Assembly: GCF_040807025.1 (NCBI RefSeq) | Contig: NC_090968.1 | Span: 2,531,906-2,595,905, forward strand | Direction: 5' to 3' | Length of the DNA: 64,000 nt | Origin: Struthio camelus | Lineage: Eukaryota > Chordata > Aves > Struthioniformes > Struthionidae | Shown here: positions 9,133 through 20,840 of the stretch, piece by piece | How the letters are laid out: the number at the start of each line of letters is the position of its first letter | Numbering within the stretch: the first letter of the stretch is position 1 | The notes under the pieces: model-generated | Told to the model about the DNA's origin: nothing | What the model saw: the letters and a program-made list of their open reading frames with translations, nothing else | The model's database searches: none | Translations under genes and position numbers: made by a program

Positions 9133-11970
9133 CTGCCCCGCGGCGAGGGCAGAGAAAAAGAGGCAGAAGCGGCCGGGCGAAACCGAAGCGGAGGCCGCCG
9201 GAAGCGGGGGAGAAAAAAAAATAAATTAAAAAAAAAAAAAAGAAATCAGATAAGGCGCCGTCGACGCGCTGAAAATTTAATCCCGGGGAGGGATGCGCTT
9301 ACGGCCGCGTTTGCGTCTGCGGCAGCCTCCGAGCCGGGGCCTCGCCGGCTGCGCGAGGCCCCCCCCACCCTGGGTGAGGAGGGAATTTGGGGGGGGGGGA
9401 GGCGTCGGGTCCCTCCAGCCGTTTCTCGCGCCAGCTGGGGCCGCGCAGCGCCGGGCACGCCGCGCTCCCGCCGTCCCGCTGCTTGCCGTCGGGCTTCCCA
9501 AAGCCCGAACGCCCTCGTGAGATGAGACGGGGCGGCGTCTAGCCTTTTTTATTTTTTTTATTTTTTTTACATTTTTAATTTTTTTTTTAAAAAAATAAAA
9601 ATTTAAAAATTTTAAATTATTTTTAATTTAATTTTTAAATTTTTATTTATTTTTTTTTTTTTGGACTACCTCGCCAGTCGGCTGTTTAGCCTTTCCTCTG
9701 GCAGCCAGACAACTTGCCCGCGGCGTCTCCCTCGCTCTCGCTCATCCGAACGCTCAAAAAAACCGCCCCAAAAATCCGACCTCTGAAAGGGCCCGGACTT
9801 AAAGCCCGAGGGGATTTTTTTTTTTTCTTTTTTCACAAGGGAGGAAGTGCGGTTAAAAAAAAAAAAAAAAAAAGTGATTCGGGGGCGAAAGGTGCTCGGG
9901 GCGCGCCGGGAAAGGCCCTTCCTTGCGGCAGCTCCTGCTGCAGCTTTAAGGTGGTTTTAGCAACGGGGCTTTTCAGGCCGCGCTTAGCAAGAGCCCAGGC
10001 TTGAGCCCTGCCGGAGGTCCAGAGCTGCGGCAAACACACCTTTAACAGCGCTACAACGGGCGAAATAACTGAACCGGGTTTTTCACGCGCGGGGGACGGA
10101 CCGCGTCCGGCCACGTTGCCCGCGTCCTCCGTCAGCCCTAGACGGCAGGAAGTTTTTATTAAAAAAAAAAAATTTTTTTCAAAAAAGACCCGGCTTCAGG
10201 CTTCGAAGCGCAGGGTCCGCGAGAGCGAAGCCACGCGGGAGCCGGCCGGAAGCGGCAGGGCAGGAAGGGGCCCCCAGCGCCGGCGCCTCTTTGTCTTGCA
10301 AAAGCAGAAGAGAAACCTGCCGAGGAGCAAAACGTCGCCGGACGCGCCGGAAGAGCCGCCGGAGCTCCTCCGCGCCGCCCCCAAAAACGGCCCCGAGAGC
10401 GGCTCGGCGGCGGCGGTCCGGCACGGAGCGGCCGAATCGCCCGCAACGGCGACGTCGGGGAAGCGTCGCGGGGGGGGTCGGGAAAAGGCGCCGGGATGCT
10501 GCGGCCGAGCCGGGAGCCGCCGCGAGCCCCGTTGCCCGTTTCGCTTTCGGCTCCGTCATCGCATCGCCATGCGAGGAACAGGGGCAAACGCTTCCGGCTT
10601 TGGGGGTCCGGAGGGAGCCCAGGCCGCGCGGCAGAGCGAGGGTCGGGGCGTCCCGGCGGGAACGGCGACGGCGTGCCCGGGCTCTCGGCCGGCAGCTCAT
10701 CCGACGCCGAATCCTTAATAATAAAAATAACCACAATATCGGGGCCCACGTCCCTGGCGGGGGGGGGGATGCGATTTCCTCGCCGGGGCAGTGAGGTCCG
10801 CTGGCAACGAAGAGGGGTCGCGAGCCGCGGCTCCGAGGCGGGTAAGGCGTGAAAGAAAAAAGGTCTTGCTGGCAGCGAAGCAAACCAAAAAAGGGGGAAA
10901 AAAACCAAAAAAAAAAAAAAAAAAGGGAAAAAGTGCATTTTTCAGAGTGTTTTTGCTTTCCGGATGCTTTGGCAGCGCGAGCAGCTTGGGACCGGCAGCG
11001 CTGCGGTGGCCTCTCCCGCCTTCGCAAGGGACTGTGGGAATATCTCGCTCCCCCGGGAAGGACGGGGAAGCCGGAAAACCTTCGGCTCCGGGGCAGCGGG
11101 CGGCGAGCGGCAGCCCCCCCCCCCCTTCCCCGGCGCGCTCCTTGCCGCTGTCGCGCCGCGCGTAAAGCGGCCCCAACGTCCGCCCGTCCCAAGGCGCAAA
11201 AACAACCCCCCGCAGGCAATAGTTCTCCCCTTTTACACCGCAGCCCCTGTGAAGCGCGGTGCGACGGCCAGCCGGGCTGTTCTCGCCCGGAGCCGGGCCG
11301 ACGACCCCGCCACGGCCGCCGAGCGACTCGCCGGAAGAGCCGCCCGCTGCTGCTTTGCCCCACGGGCGGCTTATTTTTTAAGGTTTAATGTTTAACGGGC
11401 GACTTCTCACTAATTGCTGATTTCTTTAAGCACGGAGGTGCCGGCGCTTCCATTGTTTTCTAGGGGCCCTATTGTTTGCCAGCCCAGCTGCTCCGGGAGG
11501 GGAAAGGGAGGAAAGGCAGAGCGCGCTGGGGACGAAGGGTCCCCGCCGCGATGGAGACGAGCGGCTGCGCGCGACCCCGAAGGGAAACTGAGTCCTGGAC
11601 GCTGGCTCAGGGCAAGGGGACGGTCGCGCTGCCCGGTTTGACCCAGCTGCCGTCAGCGGGCTCCGCGCGGCCCGCGGGAAACGAGCTGGCGGGTCTCAGC
11701 CCGGACGGCGTCCGTCCTCGCCGAGCCACCCGCGCGCCGGGCGGCGACGATGGGGCACGTGGCCACCTCGCGTCCCACCGGCCGGGCGTCGCGTGCCGGG
11801 GCGGGCGGCGACGCTCCCGCGACGCCTCGGCCTCCCGCCGCTGCATCCCCGCGTTGGGAAAAGGGAGCGGCAAAAGCGAAGCGCGAAGTCGAGGCGGGGG
11901 GTCCCGAGGGGAGGACGAGTGCGGTGGGGACATCCCCTTTGGGGTGCCCCATCGCCGACGGGGGGGGGGG
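9133..11970 (-). other. GC-rich region upstream of RASSF2 coding exon 1 (5' intron and promoter-side DNA)
   Basis: The acceptor at 9135-9133 implies that RASSF2 has an upstream non-coding exon, so at least part of this stretch is intron. It is CpG-dense with A/T homopolymers, and it includes the AT-only block listed separately. Long open frames on both strands here change identity from frame to frame and match no protein I know. I see no supported gene. Confidence 0.6.
9545..9662. repeat. 118-bp A/T-only low-complexity block inside GC-rich DNA
   Basis: Only one C occurs in 118 bases, made of T runs, A runs and short AATTTA-type palindromes, with abrupt edges to GC-rich DNA. Several AATAAA-like words occur on both strands by composition. 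Confidence 0.9.
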
Positions 11971-11974
11971 TGTG

Positions 11975-12070
11975 CGCCCCGTTCCCACGGTGGTGGAGCC
12001 CGTTCCCACGGGGGATGCCCCGTTCCCACGGGGTGCCCCATCCCCGGGGGACGCCCCGTTCCCACGGCGG
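11975..12070. repeat. Short GC-rich minisatellite (CCCGTTCCCACGG core)
   Basis: Four copies of CCCGTTCCCACGG are separated by 8-25-base G-rich spacers. This is the first of three different tandem arrays in this 1.6-kb stretch. Confidence 0.85.
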
Positions 12071-12240
12071 GGGGGGTGGGTGGGGGGGGGAGCTCGGCCG
12101 CCGCCGAGCGGGTGCGCTCCCGTCGCCTGGTCCGGGCCGCCCCCTCCATTGTCCGCCCGGACAATCGCCGCCGCCGGGACGAGGCCTCCGGGGCGGCGGC
12201 GCCGCCGCGTCCTGCGCGTCCGCGGCCCCCCCCGCACACG

Positions 12241-12265
12241 CACCGCACCGCACCGCACCGCACCG
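12241..12265. repeat. (CACCG)5 microsatellite
   Basis: Five perfect 5-bp units lie just downstream, in the RASSF2 direction, of the candidate donor at 12276/12275. Confidence 0.95.
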
Positions 12266-12276
12266 CACTCGCTCAC

Positions 12277-12375
12277 CCGGCCCCGGGCGCCGCCGGCCGC
12301 GCCCCGCTCCGCGCTGCTCCGCGCCCGCCCCCGTCGCATCCCGGCGCCGCCGCCCGCGTAGGGCCGCCCCCTTCG
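12277..12375 (-). other. RASSF2: Candidate RASSF2 non-coding first exon
   Basis: The minus strand reads GCCGG|GTGAGC with the last exon base at 12277, a good donor preceded by very GC-rich, CpG-dense leader-like sequence. It would splice to the acceptor at 9133. GC boxes lie immediately upstream. The start site is unknown, so the upper limit is approximate; other donors upstream (for example near 15550) cannot be excluded. Confidence 0.3.
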
Positions 12376-12413
12376 ACGGGGCGGAGCGGGGCCGGCGGGG
12401 CGGAGCGGGGCGG
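12365..12413 (-). promoter_or_regulatory. RASSF2: Cluster of GC boxes (candidate RASSF2 core promoter)
   Basis: GGGGCGG occurs at 12378-12384, 12397-12403 and 12407-12413, and its complement at 12365-12370. These are Sp1/KLF-type sites. No TATA box is seen, as expected for a CpG-island promoter. They sit between the candidate first exon and the 29-copy array. RASSF2 in other vertebrates is driven from a CpG island. Confidence 0.35.
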
Positions 12414-12418
12414 CGCGC

Positions 12419-13030
12419 AGCGCGTCTCGGCGGAGGGGAGCGCGCGTCTCGGCGGGGGGAGCGCGCGTCTCGGCGGGGGGAGCGCGCGTCTCCGCGGGGG
12501 GAGCGCGCGTCTCGGCGGGGGGGAGCGCGCGTCTCGGCGGGGGGGAGCGCGCGTCTCGGCGGGGGGAGCGCGCGTCTCGGCGGGGGGGAGCGCGCGTCTC
12601 GGCGGAGGGGAGCGCGCGTCTCGGCGGGGGGAGCGCGCGTCTCGGCGGGGGGAGCGCGCGTCTCGGCGGGGGGAGCGCGCGTCTCGGCGGAGGGGAGCGC
12701 GCGTCTCGGCGGGGGGAGCGCGCGTCTCGGCGGGGGGAGCGCGCGTCTCCGCGGGGGGAGCGCGCGTCTCGGCGGAGGGGAGCGCGCGTCTCGGCGGGGG
12801 GGAGCGCGCGTCTCCGCGGGGGGAGCGCGCGTCTCGGCGGGGGGGAGCGCGCGTCTCGGCGGGGGGAGCGCGCGTCTCGGCGGAGGGGAGCGCGCGTCTC
12901 GGCGGGGGGGAGCGCGCGTCTCGGCGGGGGGGAGCGCGCGTCTCGGCGGGGGGAGCGCGCGTCTCGGCGGAGGGGAGCGCGCGTCTCGGCGGGGGGGAGC
13001 GCGCGTCTCGGCGGGGGGGAGCGCGCATCT
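12419..13030. repeat. 29-copy 21/22-bp GC-rich minisatellite
   Basis: Unit starts can be followed base by base from 12419 to 13020. The unit is AGCGCGCGTCTCGGCG followed by a five- or six-base G run or by GAGGGG. Spacing is 21 or 22 bases throughout. Variants are a C-for-G change in the core (TCCGCG) and GGAGGGG in place of a pure G run. The first unit is shortened and the last decays into flanking sequence. All six frames stay open across parts of it because there are no A/T-rich codons, producing spurious Arg/Ala/Gly-rich open frames of several hundred codons. It is not a gene. Confidence 0.97.
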
Positions 13031-13149
13031 CTCCCCCTTCCCGCGCGGCCGGGGCCACCCCGGGCCGGAGGGAGGCTGGAGGCAGGGGAGGGGGGAGGGC
13101 TGCGCCCGCGGTCCCGGGGTCGGGGGGGGGGGGGCGTGGGAACGAGGCG

Positions 13150-13550
13150 GAGGCAAGGGAGCGAAAGGAGGCCCCGTCTCGGGCACCCAGGTGGGCCCCG
13201 GGATTGGGATCCCAAAGGATGCCCCGTCCCGGGTACCAGGATGGGGTTCCCAAAGGAGGCCCCGTCTGCAGCTCCTTGGTTTGGGGTCCAGGATTGGCTT
13301 TCCAAAAGGCACCCCGTCTCCAGCACCCATGCTGAGCCCTGGGGCTGGGATGCCAGAGGACACCCTGTCCCGGGTGCCAGCGTTCCCGAGGGACACCCTA
13401 CCCCAGGCACCTAAGCCTGGGATCCCAAAGGATGCCCCATCCTGGGTGCCAGGACCAGGCTCCCGAAGGATGCCCCAGCTCAGGCACCCGGTTTGGGCTC
13501 CGGGACGGGGGTCCCGGGAGACGCCCCATCTCCGACACCCGCCCAGGCCC
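13150..13550. repeat. Degenerate minisatellite with alternating about 38- and 52-bp units
   Basis: Roughly nine units share GGAxGCCCCGTCycGGGCACCC, then a variable part, then GGGATCCCAAAGGA-like ends. Unit lengths vary from about 33 to 52. It begins about 120 bases after the 21/22-bp array but is unrelated in sequence. Confidence 0.85.
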
Positions 13551-15829
13551 GCGGCGGGCACGGCGATGCCGGCAGCTCCAACCGGCTCCCGCCGGAGCAG
13601 CCCGCGGAGCGAGCGCCGCCGGGATAGTCGGTATTCCCGAAGAGCAGCCGCACGCGGACTCGTCCGTCTCCCTTCGTCTCGGCCTGACCTTTCCCAGTGC
13701 TTTGCGGCTCCTTGGGCCTTGGGTTTTTTTTTTTTTTCTTTTTTCTTTTTCGTTTTTAAGGAATTTGGCTAGAAAGGGCCCACACTAGGAGAAAAAAAAA
13801 GTAAGAAATAAGCTAAACAGCTGCTTTAGCAAAACAAGCAACTCTTCACAACCGCAGATTGTCATCTGCCCTTTTTTTTTTTCCTCCCCCTTTTTTTGAA
13901 GCTTGCATGTAAAAAATAAGAGTTCAGGAGGAGCGGCCCGGCGAAAGCGAGCTGGGAAGGGGGCGATTATTTATATTCCAGGGGCATCGCGGAGGAACGC
14001 GCGGCGCTCAGAGCCCCATTGTGCGGGCGGGCGAGCGCCGGGGGAAAGCGGGGCCGCGGCGCACAATGGGGCTCAGTGCGGGCCGCCGGCGCCGGACCCG
14101 AGCGCGGCGCCCGCCGGGGCCTGGGAAAAAGCCGGGGGTTTTGTGCCAGGGGCGGCCTCGGAGCGAAGGAAACCCGTGAATTTTAACTTCGTAAACCCGC
14201 GGGGCGAGCGGGCTGCACGGCGACGCCGCGCTCGTCAGAGCCCCAAAGCAAAAAAACAAAACCAAATTTTTCTCTTTTTTTTCTTCTTTTTTTTTTTTTT
14301 TTCTCAAATGAAAGGAATGCGGCCGGCTCCTGCCAGAGGAGGCCAGCGTCCAAACCGCGGAGCGCCTGCCAGCTAGTCCTCCTCCTCGCCCGAGCGACGG
14401 ATGCGAGATCTGACCCGAGGGGAACCAAGCTCCCGCAAGAGACACCCACGTTTCAGCCCGAGCGCCCCTCTCTGCTGTGCCGCGGGGCGCCAGAGCCCGC
14501 ATTTCGGCTCCGGGGAGCCGCCAGGTTCGGGATTAGACCGGGCGTTATTCGGCGCTGGTGCTTGCAGCGGTCACGAAAGGCTTTGACGAGCCCCAAGGGG
14601 ACGTTACGGCGCCCGTCTCACGGGGCGAGCTCAAGGGCAGCGAGCCGTCCCGCCCAACGGCACGCACCCGATCCCTTTTAAACCTCGGGCGGCGATGGAT
14701 TTGTTCCCGTTTCCTGCGGCCGAGGAGCTTCGGGGGCGGACGCCGGCAAGGAACGAGCCCACGGCGCCCTCCAGGCCTGCCCCAAAACCGGAGCGTTCCC
14801 CCTCCGAGCGAGCGAGCAGCCAAGCTAAGCCGTTGCGACGCTGGCCGGCTCGGCTCGTTACAACGCGAAGAGCGCCGAGCTACTCGGCCGTAAATACCCA
14901 ACGCTAGCAGCCACGCGGAGCCGCGCTGCTTTAGGAGCACCCGTTAGGCGGCCTCCCGGGAACGGATGGGGCTGTTGGGAAGCCGCGTGCCGGTACGCAA
15001 CACCGGTTCTTGGGAACATGGTTACCGTCCCCTGTGCCTGCGCACGCGTGCCTTGATGCGATGAGCCCGGCAACTCTTTTTTTGCCCCCCGGTGAAGAGC
15101 GAACCCGCTCCATGGGCGCCCTTGCGGCAGCGGAAGACGCTTGGGGAGCCAGATGCGAAGCAGCGGCCGCCACCAGCTAAGGAAAACTCCCAACTTGAAC
15201 CGAATCCAAAAGGAAACGCGGTTTCTTAAATGTTTGTACCTGCTGCGATACCCGGGCATCTTCCTTCAGTCCCTCGCTCTTGCCCCTTTAGACGGTTTTT
15301 TGGCCCTTTTTTCTTCCCATCCGTTGCCCAGCGGACCATTTTTGGACTAATCACCGCGGGCTAAACCTAAATTAAGAAAGGTACTTAGGGTACCTTAATT
15401 CCTCTTAAGATCAACAGGGGTTTAGCTACCTTGAAAGACGAGCGGTATCTAGAGCTGCCAAATTCTTACTTACAGAGTAATAAAGCCTGAAGAGGCCGAA
15501 CAGGAATTAAACGGTGGCTTTTCCAAACGAATCCAGGAACGGTGCCTTACCAGGAACGGTAAAAGCTCTGGGCTGGAAGGGGAGGGACGGCGGCCGAGGA
15601 CCGCGGTGCCCCGGCAAGGGCCGTCAGCGAGAGCGCCGCGAAATCTCTTCCCCTTATGTCCAGCTTTGGCCCAGGGATCCTCTCTTGGCGTGTTTTTGCA
15701 CGGCCCTTGCTACAAAGAACTGCTAGTCGTGAAAAGGTAACTCTCTAAAGTTACTGCCAACCTCCCCGGCGCTCCCCAGCCACCGCTTCCAAGGGGATTT
15801 TTTTAAAAGCAAGTATAACAGCACGCTGC
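13551..15829. other. Intergenic region between RASSF2 upstream DNA and the SLC23A2 3' end
   Basis: CpG-dense to about 14.9 kb, then declining. It contains a T-rich tract at about 13721-13757, a T-rich tract at about 14274-14302, and a short repeat-like piece at about 15360-15450 with CTTAGG/CCTTAA words resembling the palindromic element at 20.84 kb. No gene is supported. A possible minus-strand donor (CCTG|GTAAGG near 15545) could belong to an alternative upstream RASSF2 exon, but nothing else supports it. Confidence 0.6.
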
Positions 15830-15850
15830 CAAGTTGCATCTATGCCCGCG

Positions 15851-15856
15851 TTTATT
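15851..15856 (-). terminator. SLC23A2: Probable SLC23A2 polyadenylation signal (AATAAA)
   Basis: TTTATT on the plus strand reads AATAAA on the gene strand. It lies exactly where GC-rich intergenic DNA gives way to AT-rich 3' UTR-like sequence. Cleavage near 15830 would give a 3' UTR of about 5.3 kb. The human SLC23A2 transcript also has a multi-kilobase 3' UTR. Confidence 0.5.
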
Positions 15857-17999
15857 TATACTGAACAGCTTTAAAAATACAGAATAAAATAGCTTTATCT
15901 ACTATTATTCACAACATCTGGTCCAAATATTACATTTTTAAATATTTGTTTAATGAAGCAATGTTAGAAAAAAATATGAAATTAAAAAAAAAATCCGTAA
16001 AAGAATTACATCTCAGAACAACAAAAAAAAAACAAACAAAAACATAACCCCCCCCCCCCGCTGTGTAACAAAAAAGTTTTACAGCCAAAGTCAGTCACAA
16101 AGAAGTCATGGAAAAAAAAATTATTTATCCCCACTGCCTAAGAACGGTCAATATTTCGTTACGCCAAAGGTTGTTATAAACAGACAAAAAGTACAACAAT
16201 TTGGACTGGCAGCAAGATGATTTACCTGGAAAGATGTAGTAAGTGCCAGATAATACACAAGGCAATTCTAAATATATCTCTCATATCTATAGGTACGGAT
16301 GACAATGCACAGTCACAGTCAAATTATAACTAGACAGGAATATTTTGGATGTTTCTCAACACGGATCCCCAATACTTAAAGCAGCCCAGCACTAAGCTGT
16401 ATAAGACTCATGGGCAGAAGCTAAACACTGGCAAACTCGTGGCCTCCTCCAATACTGTAATGACCTACCGCAGCTATATAAACATGAGAGCATAGAGTAA
16501 CTGTCACCCCATGTCCCAAAAGGCCATTAGCCTTAACGAGAAATACCAAGAGACACGCACCACGTGGGAATTTTTCTGCAAAAAGCGCGACCCACTCTCT
16601 CCCCCCCCCCCCAAAAAGGGAAAAAAAGAAAAGAAAAAGTCATTTTTGGTTTAAGAAGGCCACTTTAAAAAAAAAAAAGAAAAGAAACCACCACCACACA
16701 CCACCGTAGGTTGTGCTGGTCTGTCACACATGCATTTTCTACATCAATATACAAAGTATGTTAAGCACAGGGTGTTTTAGATTGCGTGTAAACATCCGAT
16801 GGCGACCTCAAGCCATTAGAAGCTGGCTATTTTTAAACCACACGTGCCTGTAGCGCTGTCTATACCGCCAAACACGCTATTCCCGACGCCTTCTGGCGAG
16901 GATGCCTCGTCGTGATTGACTGGTCTCACTCGGCGGATGCTCCTTGCGGTATGAACAGGACCGAGGGTTTCGGTTTGCAAGCGTCATTTGCACACTGGGA
17001 GTGCCAAGATTTCAGGAGGGAGATGAACAACAAAGGAACCCTTTAGTTTTTGGTAGTAACATAAACATGGGTAAATAAAGTATACACAACTACTATAGAT
17101 TCGTCAATGAAGAAATTCTACCATCACATGACATTGTCATGACACTCATACCACTCCCTCCCAGGAAAACTGCCGTAATGGTCCTGAGTGGAAATGTTAT
17201 TTTTAATACACGGAAATAAAATACTGCAATATTCATGTACAAACCAAGTTGCCATATTGAAAGTCAGTATTAAAAGGCATAAAGCAAATTTGGGGTTTCA
17301 GTTTTGAACTTTCTGCACGAGGCAACGGATTAAGTTCCTCGGTCGACGCAGTCTAGCGTGACAACGTTAGTCACAGCTACGACGCCTACGTTTCTATAGG
17401 CATAATTTGTTAGTCTTTGCTTTAGAAAACGTGTTTAAACATGTTAGCAAGAATCCGTAATTTAACCAAAAAAATACAATAGAACATCAGTTACAAAAGT
17501 CTCAAGTTACTTTGTTTGGCATACAGTTATGCCACCTTTGATATGACAAAATGCTATTTCTACCATGAATATTTGCCCTTCTGTCCTAACGTCCAGCCGA
17601 AACGTCGCCTCTTATCGCTCGGGTGTCGTCTTCTACCCGTGGTTTTGCTCACCTGCGCAGGCTGAAAGGCAGGCAATTACACATACGGGAAAAATACAGT
17701 ATTGTGTTTGCAGTCACGTTTCCGCGCCCGGCCGCCCCTTACGCCCCCGAGCCCCGACGCAGACGACAAACACCGAGGATTCAGAACCGCAAGTTAATCC
17801 TCGGCGACACGGCTGCCAGCAGCTCAGGCTGCCAGCTGGGCACCTCTGCAGGTGAGGGCATTTCCCCAGCAGCCACTCGACACAAGGCAAAAACCACAGA
17901 AACACGTAGGCAGGAGGAGTAGTTCAGGTCCACAATCACCTGCCTCAACTGTACAAAAAAAACCGAGGGCAATTCTCAGCGTTTCCTTCACCAGGAGAG

Positions 18000-18001
18000 A
18001 A

Positions 18002-18027
<26 letters not shown>
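18000..18027. repeat. 28-base poly(A) run
   Basis: This is an uninterrupted A tract on the plus strand within the SLC23A2 3' UTR. It reads as a U run in the transcript and could be an old retrotransposition tail or slippage. Confidence 0.9.
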
Positions 18028-18032
<5 letters not shown>

Positions 18033-18827
18033 CGTTGCATTTGCGGCTTCTCTGGCTGGCAGCTCCGGGATCAGTTCGGATGCGTCAGAAAGAGAAAGGG
18101 GAACTCGGGGAACTTCTCCTTCCAAGGCAGGACCGCGTACGAGCCCGCCCGCTCGCCCGTGCCGAGCGCCGCAGCTGCGCCAAACCGTTCCCTGGACGTT
18201 TAAGGTGCTGCCGATGACTTCGGCATCGCCTTTTGCTGTGAACGGTTGTTTCGGCAGGTCTCCTTTGCAAAACCGAAGCTCATCTTTAGCCGTTCGTATG
18301 GGAATGAGATTGAGACAGTTGTCATCTCACGTTACCTATTATACAAATTTGGTTACAAAAACGTCCGCTAACTACCACTACTTGTTCTAGTGTTACCGAG
18401 TTGAGTGGCTAGAAAAGCAAAGCATGCCAACTGAGCACTACCATACCGGCGCTGTTGACTGGCTGAGAGGACCAAAGGCCAAGAAAGAATTAAATCCAAA
18501 AATCTGACAGAATAATCTGACTTTACTTAGACCCTGATATTCTTTCTTACACTGGAAAAAAAAAAAAAAAGACTACTATTCTGCCTTGGTGAAGGAAACC
18601 AAAAGAAAAAAAACCCACCAACCAAACAAAAAGAGTCCTTGGGTTCACTGCCTTATAATTTGGCTCCAGCATCACAAATCATCTAATTGGCAACTCTTTC
18701 TAACGTGTTCAAGTTAAGGCCATAAAGAACATGTACAGCTTCACTTCATCCAAAAACGAGAGAAGGTGGTTTCTCATTGCCTCATCTCTTCACTGGATGA
18801 GCAGTCGTGCTATCGTGAGAATATCTT

Positions 18828-18845
18828 GGGGGGGGGGGGGGGGGG
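18828..18845. repeat. 18-base poly(G) run
   Basis: This is an uninterrupted G tract on the plus strand, C18 in the SLC23A2 transcript. Confidence 0.95.
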
Positions 18846-20840
18846 AAAGGTTCAGAAAAGCCTCAAAACACAGGTTTCACCGCCGTACTCTGTGCCCAGC
18901 AGAATCATTGGACTCGAAACACTTATTCAGTTAAGAGGTGGCACTGTTTTAAAGACAAAGCTTTTGCCTCCCTTTCTCAACCTTTATAAGTTAACCAACT
19001 CTGGCATTGCACATGATTATAGCCACCTTAAATAGGGGGCTTTTTCTTTTTTGTTCCTTTTTTTTTTTTCCTTCTCCTTTTTTCTTTTTTCAGCCTCCTC
19101 TTTCCGAATTCCCCCATCTCTCCCACGCATCTTTGGTGGCATATAAAGTTGGGAAATTTGGAAGCTTTGTGCCACTGATTAGAGGTCTCCGCGCTCCAAC
19201 TATCTGCGAGCGGATGTGAAAAATCTAACACCTCGCTACCCAAAGAGGAAAAATTTAAAATTATAAAATGACTTAAGTTTCACAGGCAAACTAACCCTGT
19301 CTTATTACACAACAACTCCTCCGACCAGCTTTCGAAATAGTCCAATTGACACCAAGACTGCAAACTACTGAAAGTTCCCTGAAGCAGGAACACACACATG
19401 CTTTGTTATGGAAAAAAGCTGTATAAAATAGTTTCTGGAAACAGCCATGACATGCTGAAAACTATACGAATGGAATCATTCCGATTCTACGCTATTCAGT
19501 ACTGATCCATTAAGCTCTTTCCTCGCCCTCCCCACCCAAACCCTTCCATGCTTCAATAACCAATAACAAATTCACCTGGAAGCAGACTCGGAGAAAACAG
19601 AGTTCCCGCGCTCATGTCCAGTAGTCAAACTTTGATAAATATATTAGTGAATTACAGGATCCACTGTTACGCTTTTTCCAGGAATACAAAACGCAAGCAC
19701 TGTAGAGCATACTGGCCTTGAAATTACATTACACTACATTTCCCTGATGATCTCCACAGCTTAAAAATGCTTTTGGGGCCACACTGAAGTCTAAAACTAA
19801 CTTGCAATAGTAAGAACATTAAACAGGAACAAAACTTTCAGTTATGAATGCATGATGAGCGTGAACACCCACATAACATCAGAGCTGAGACTATTCCAGG
19901 AAAAAAATCTGAATGGTGCCCTGATTGGACCCAATACCCGTTAAACCATCCAGTGGATGAGGCCATCAAATGTAGTGTCTCTGCTATAAAGGAAGATCAC
20001 CTTTGCAAAAGCAGCAAGCGTTTGAAGGCGCCCCACAAAAAGAAACAACAAAAAAAGAGGCAACGCTCTCAATAAGCCGCTCTTGGGCAGCACCAGATCT
20101 CAACATCCAAAGAGGACAATTTTGTACGGACCCCAATAAGCGAACGCTGACAGCATTTTTCACCGTGTGATTTTTCCCTACAGGGAAAGCTGCACACAGA
20201 CAGACCTTAACTGCTTAGAAGCGCTTAACAAATTATCAGTTTCCTTCAGGAGGCCTCTGCGTCACCTAGCTGGATACAGGCACTGCGCTGTAAGAACTGT
20301 TATCAGGTCCTATCGGAAGTTAAAAGTTTCCCACGGTCGTAAAACTAAAGTTATATATGTCCCTTTAAAGAAAACCTGCACCTGGACAATAGCTAGGTGG
20401 TTAAATGCCGGGCAAAAAAAAAGCAAATACGTCTAAAAATGTGAACTGACACAAAATGAGGGGCTCCTCGTACAGCACTAAGCTAAGAGAAGTCAGTCAT
20501 AGCTTTCAGCAGCAAAGTTTAGTATGGAAACTTCTGTCTCACACTGGAAATCTTACTCAACTATCAATAATTCAAATAATAAAAGGAAAAAAAAAGAAAA
20601 TTCTCATGATTTGCAAGTACAAACTACATCTGGTTTACAGGGGTCTGAAAATATGGAATGTGCAAACTAGTGACTGAAAAACAATATGTATATTGATTCG
20701 ACGTTGTGTTTAGAAGTACAAATTTTTTTTTTTAAACTTTTCACAGAATTCAAATTTTCTGGCGTAACTAACATTGCCAGCAATGAACGCGCCAAAAATG
20801 CCAGCATCAATGACTTAAATAAAAATCACCATAAAAAGTA

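Noticed and set aside
10159..11363. Long minus-strand open frames of 259 and 394 codons upstream of RASSF2
   Set aside because: Arg/Pro/Ala-rich composition with Phe runs from poly(T) tracts, overlapping open frames in the other phases and no recognisable motif. Typical of GC-rich non-coding DNA.
11476..13772. Open frames of roughly 580-660 codons on both strands, rich in Arg, Ala, Gly, Pro and Ser
   Set aside because: They are translations of the GC-rich minisatellites. All frames are open because the units contain almost no A/T, and the protein repeats change character at each 21/22-bp phase shift. No domain, start context or splice structure supports them.
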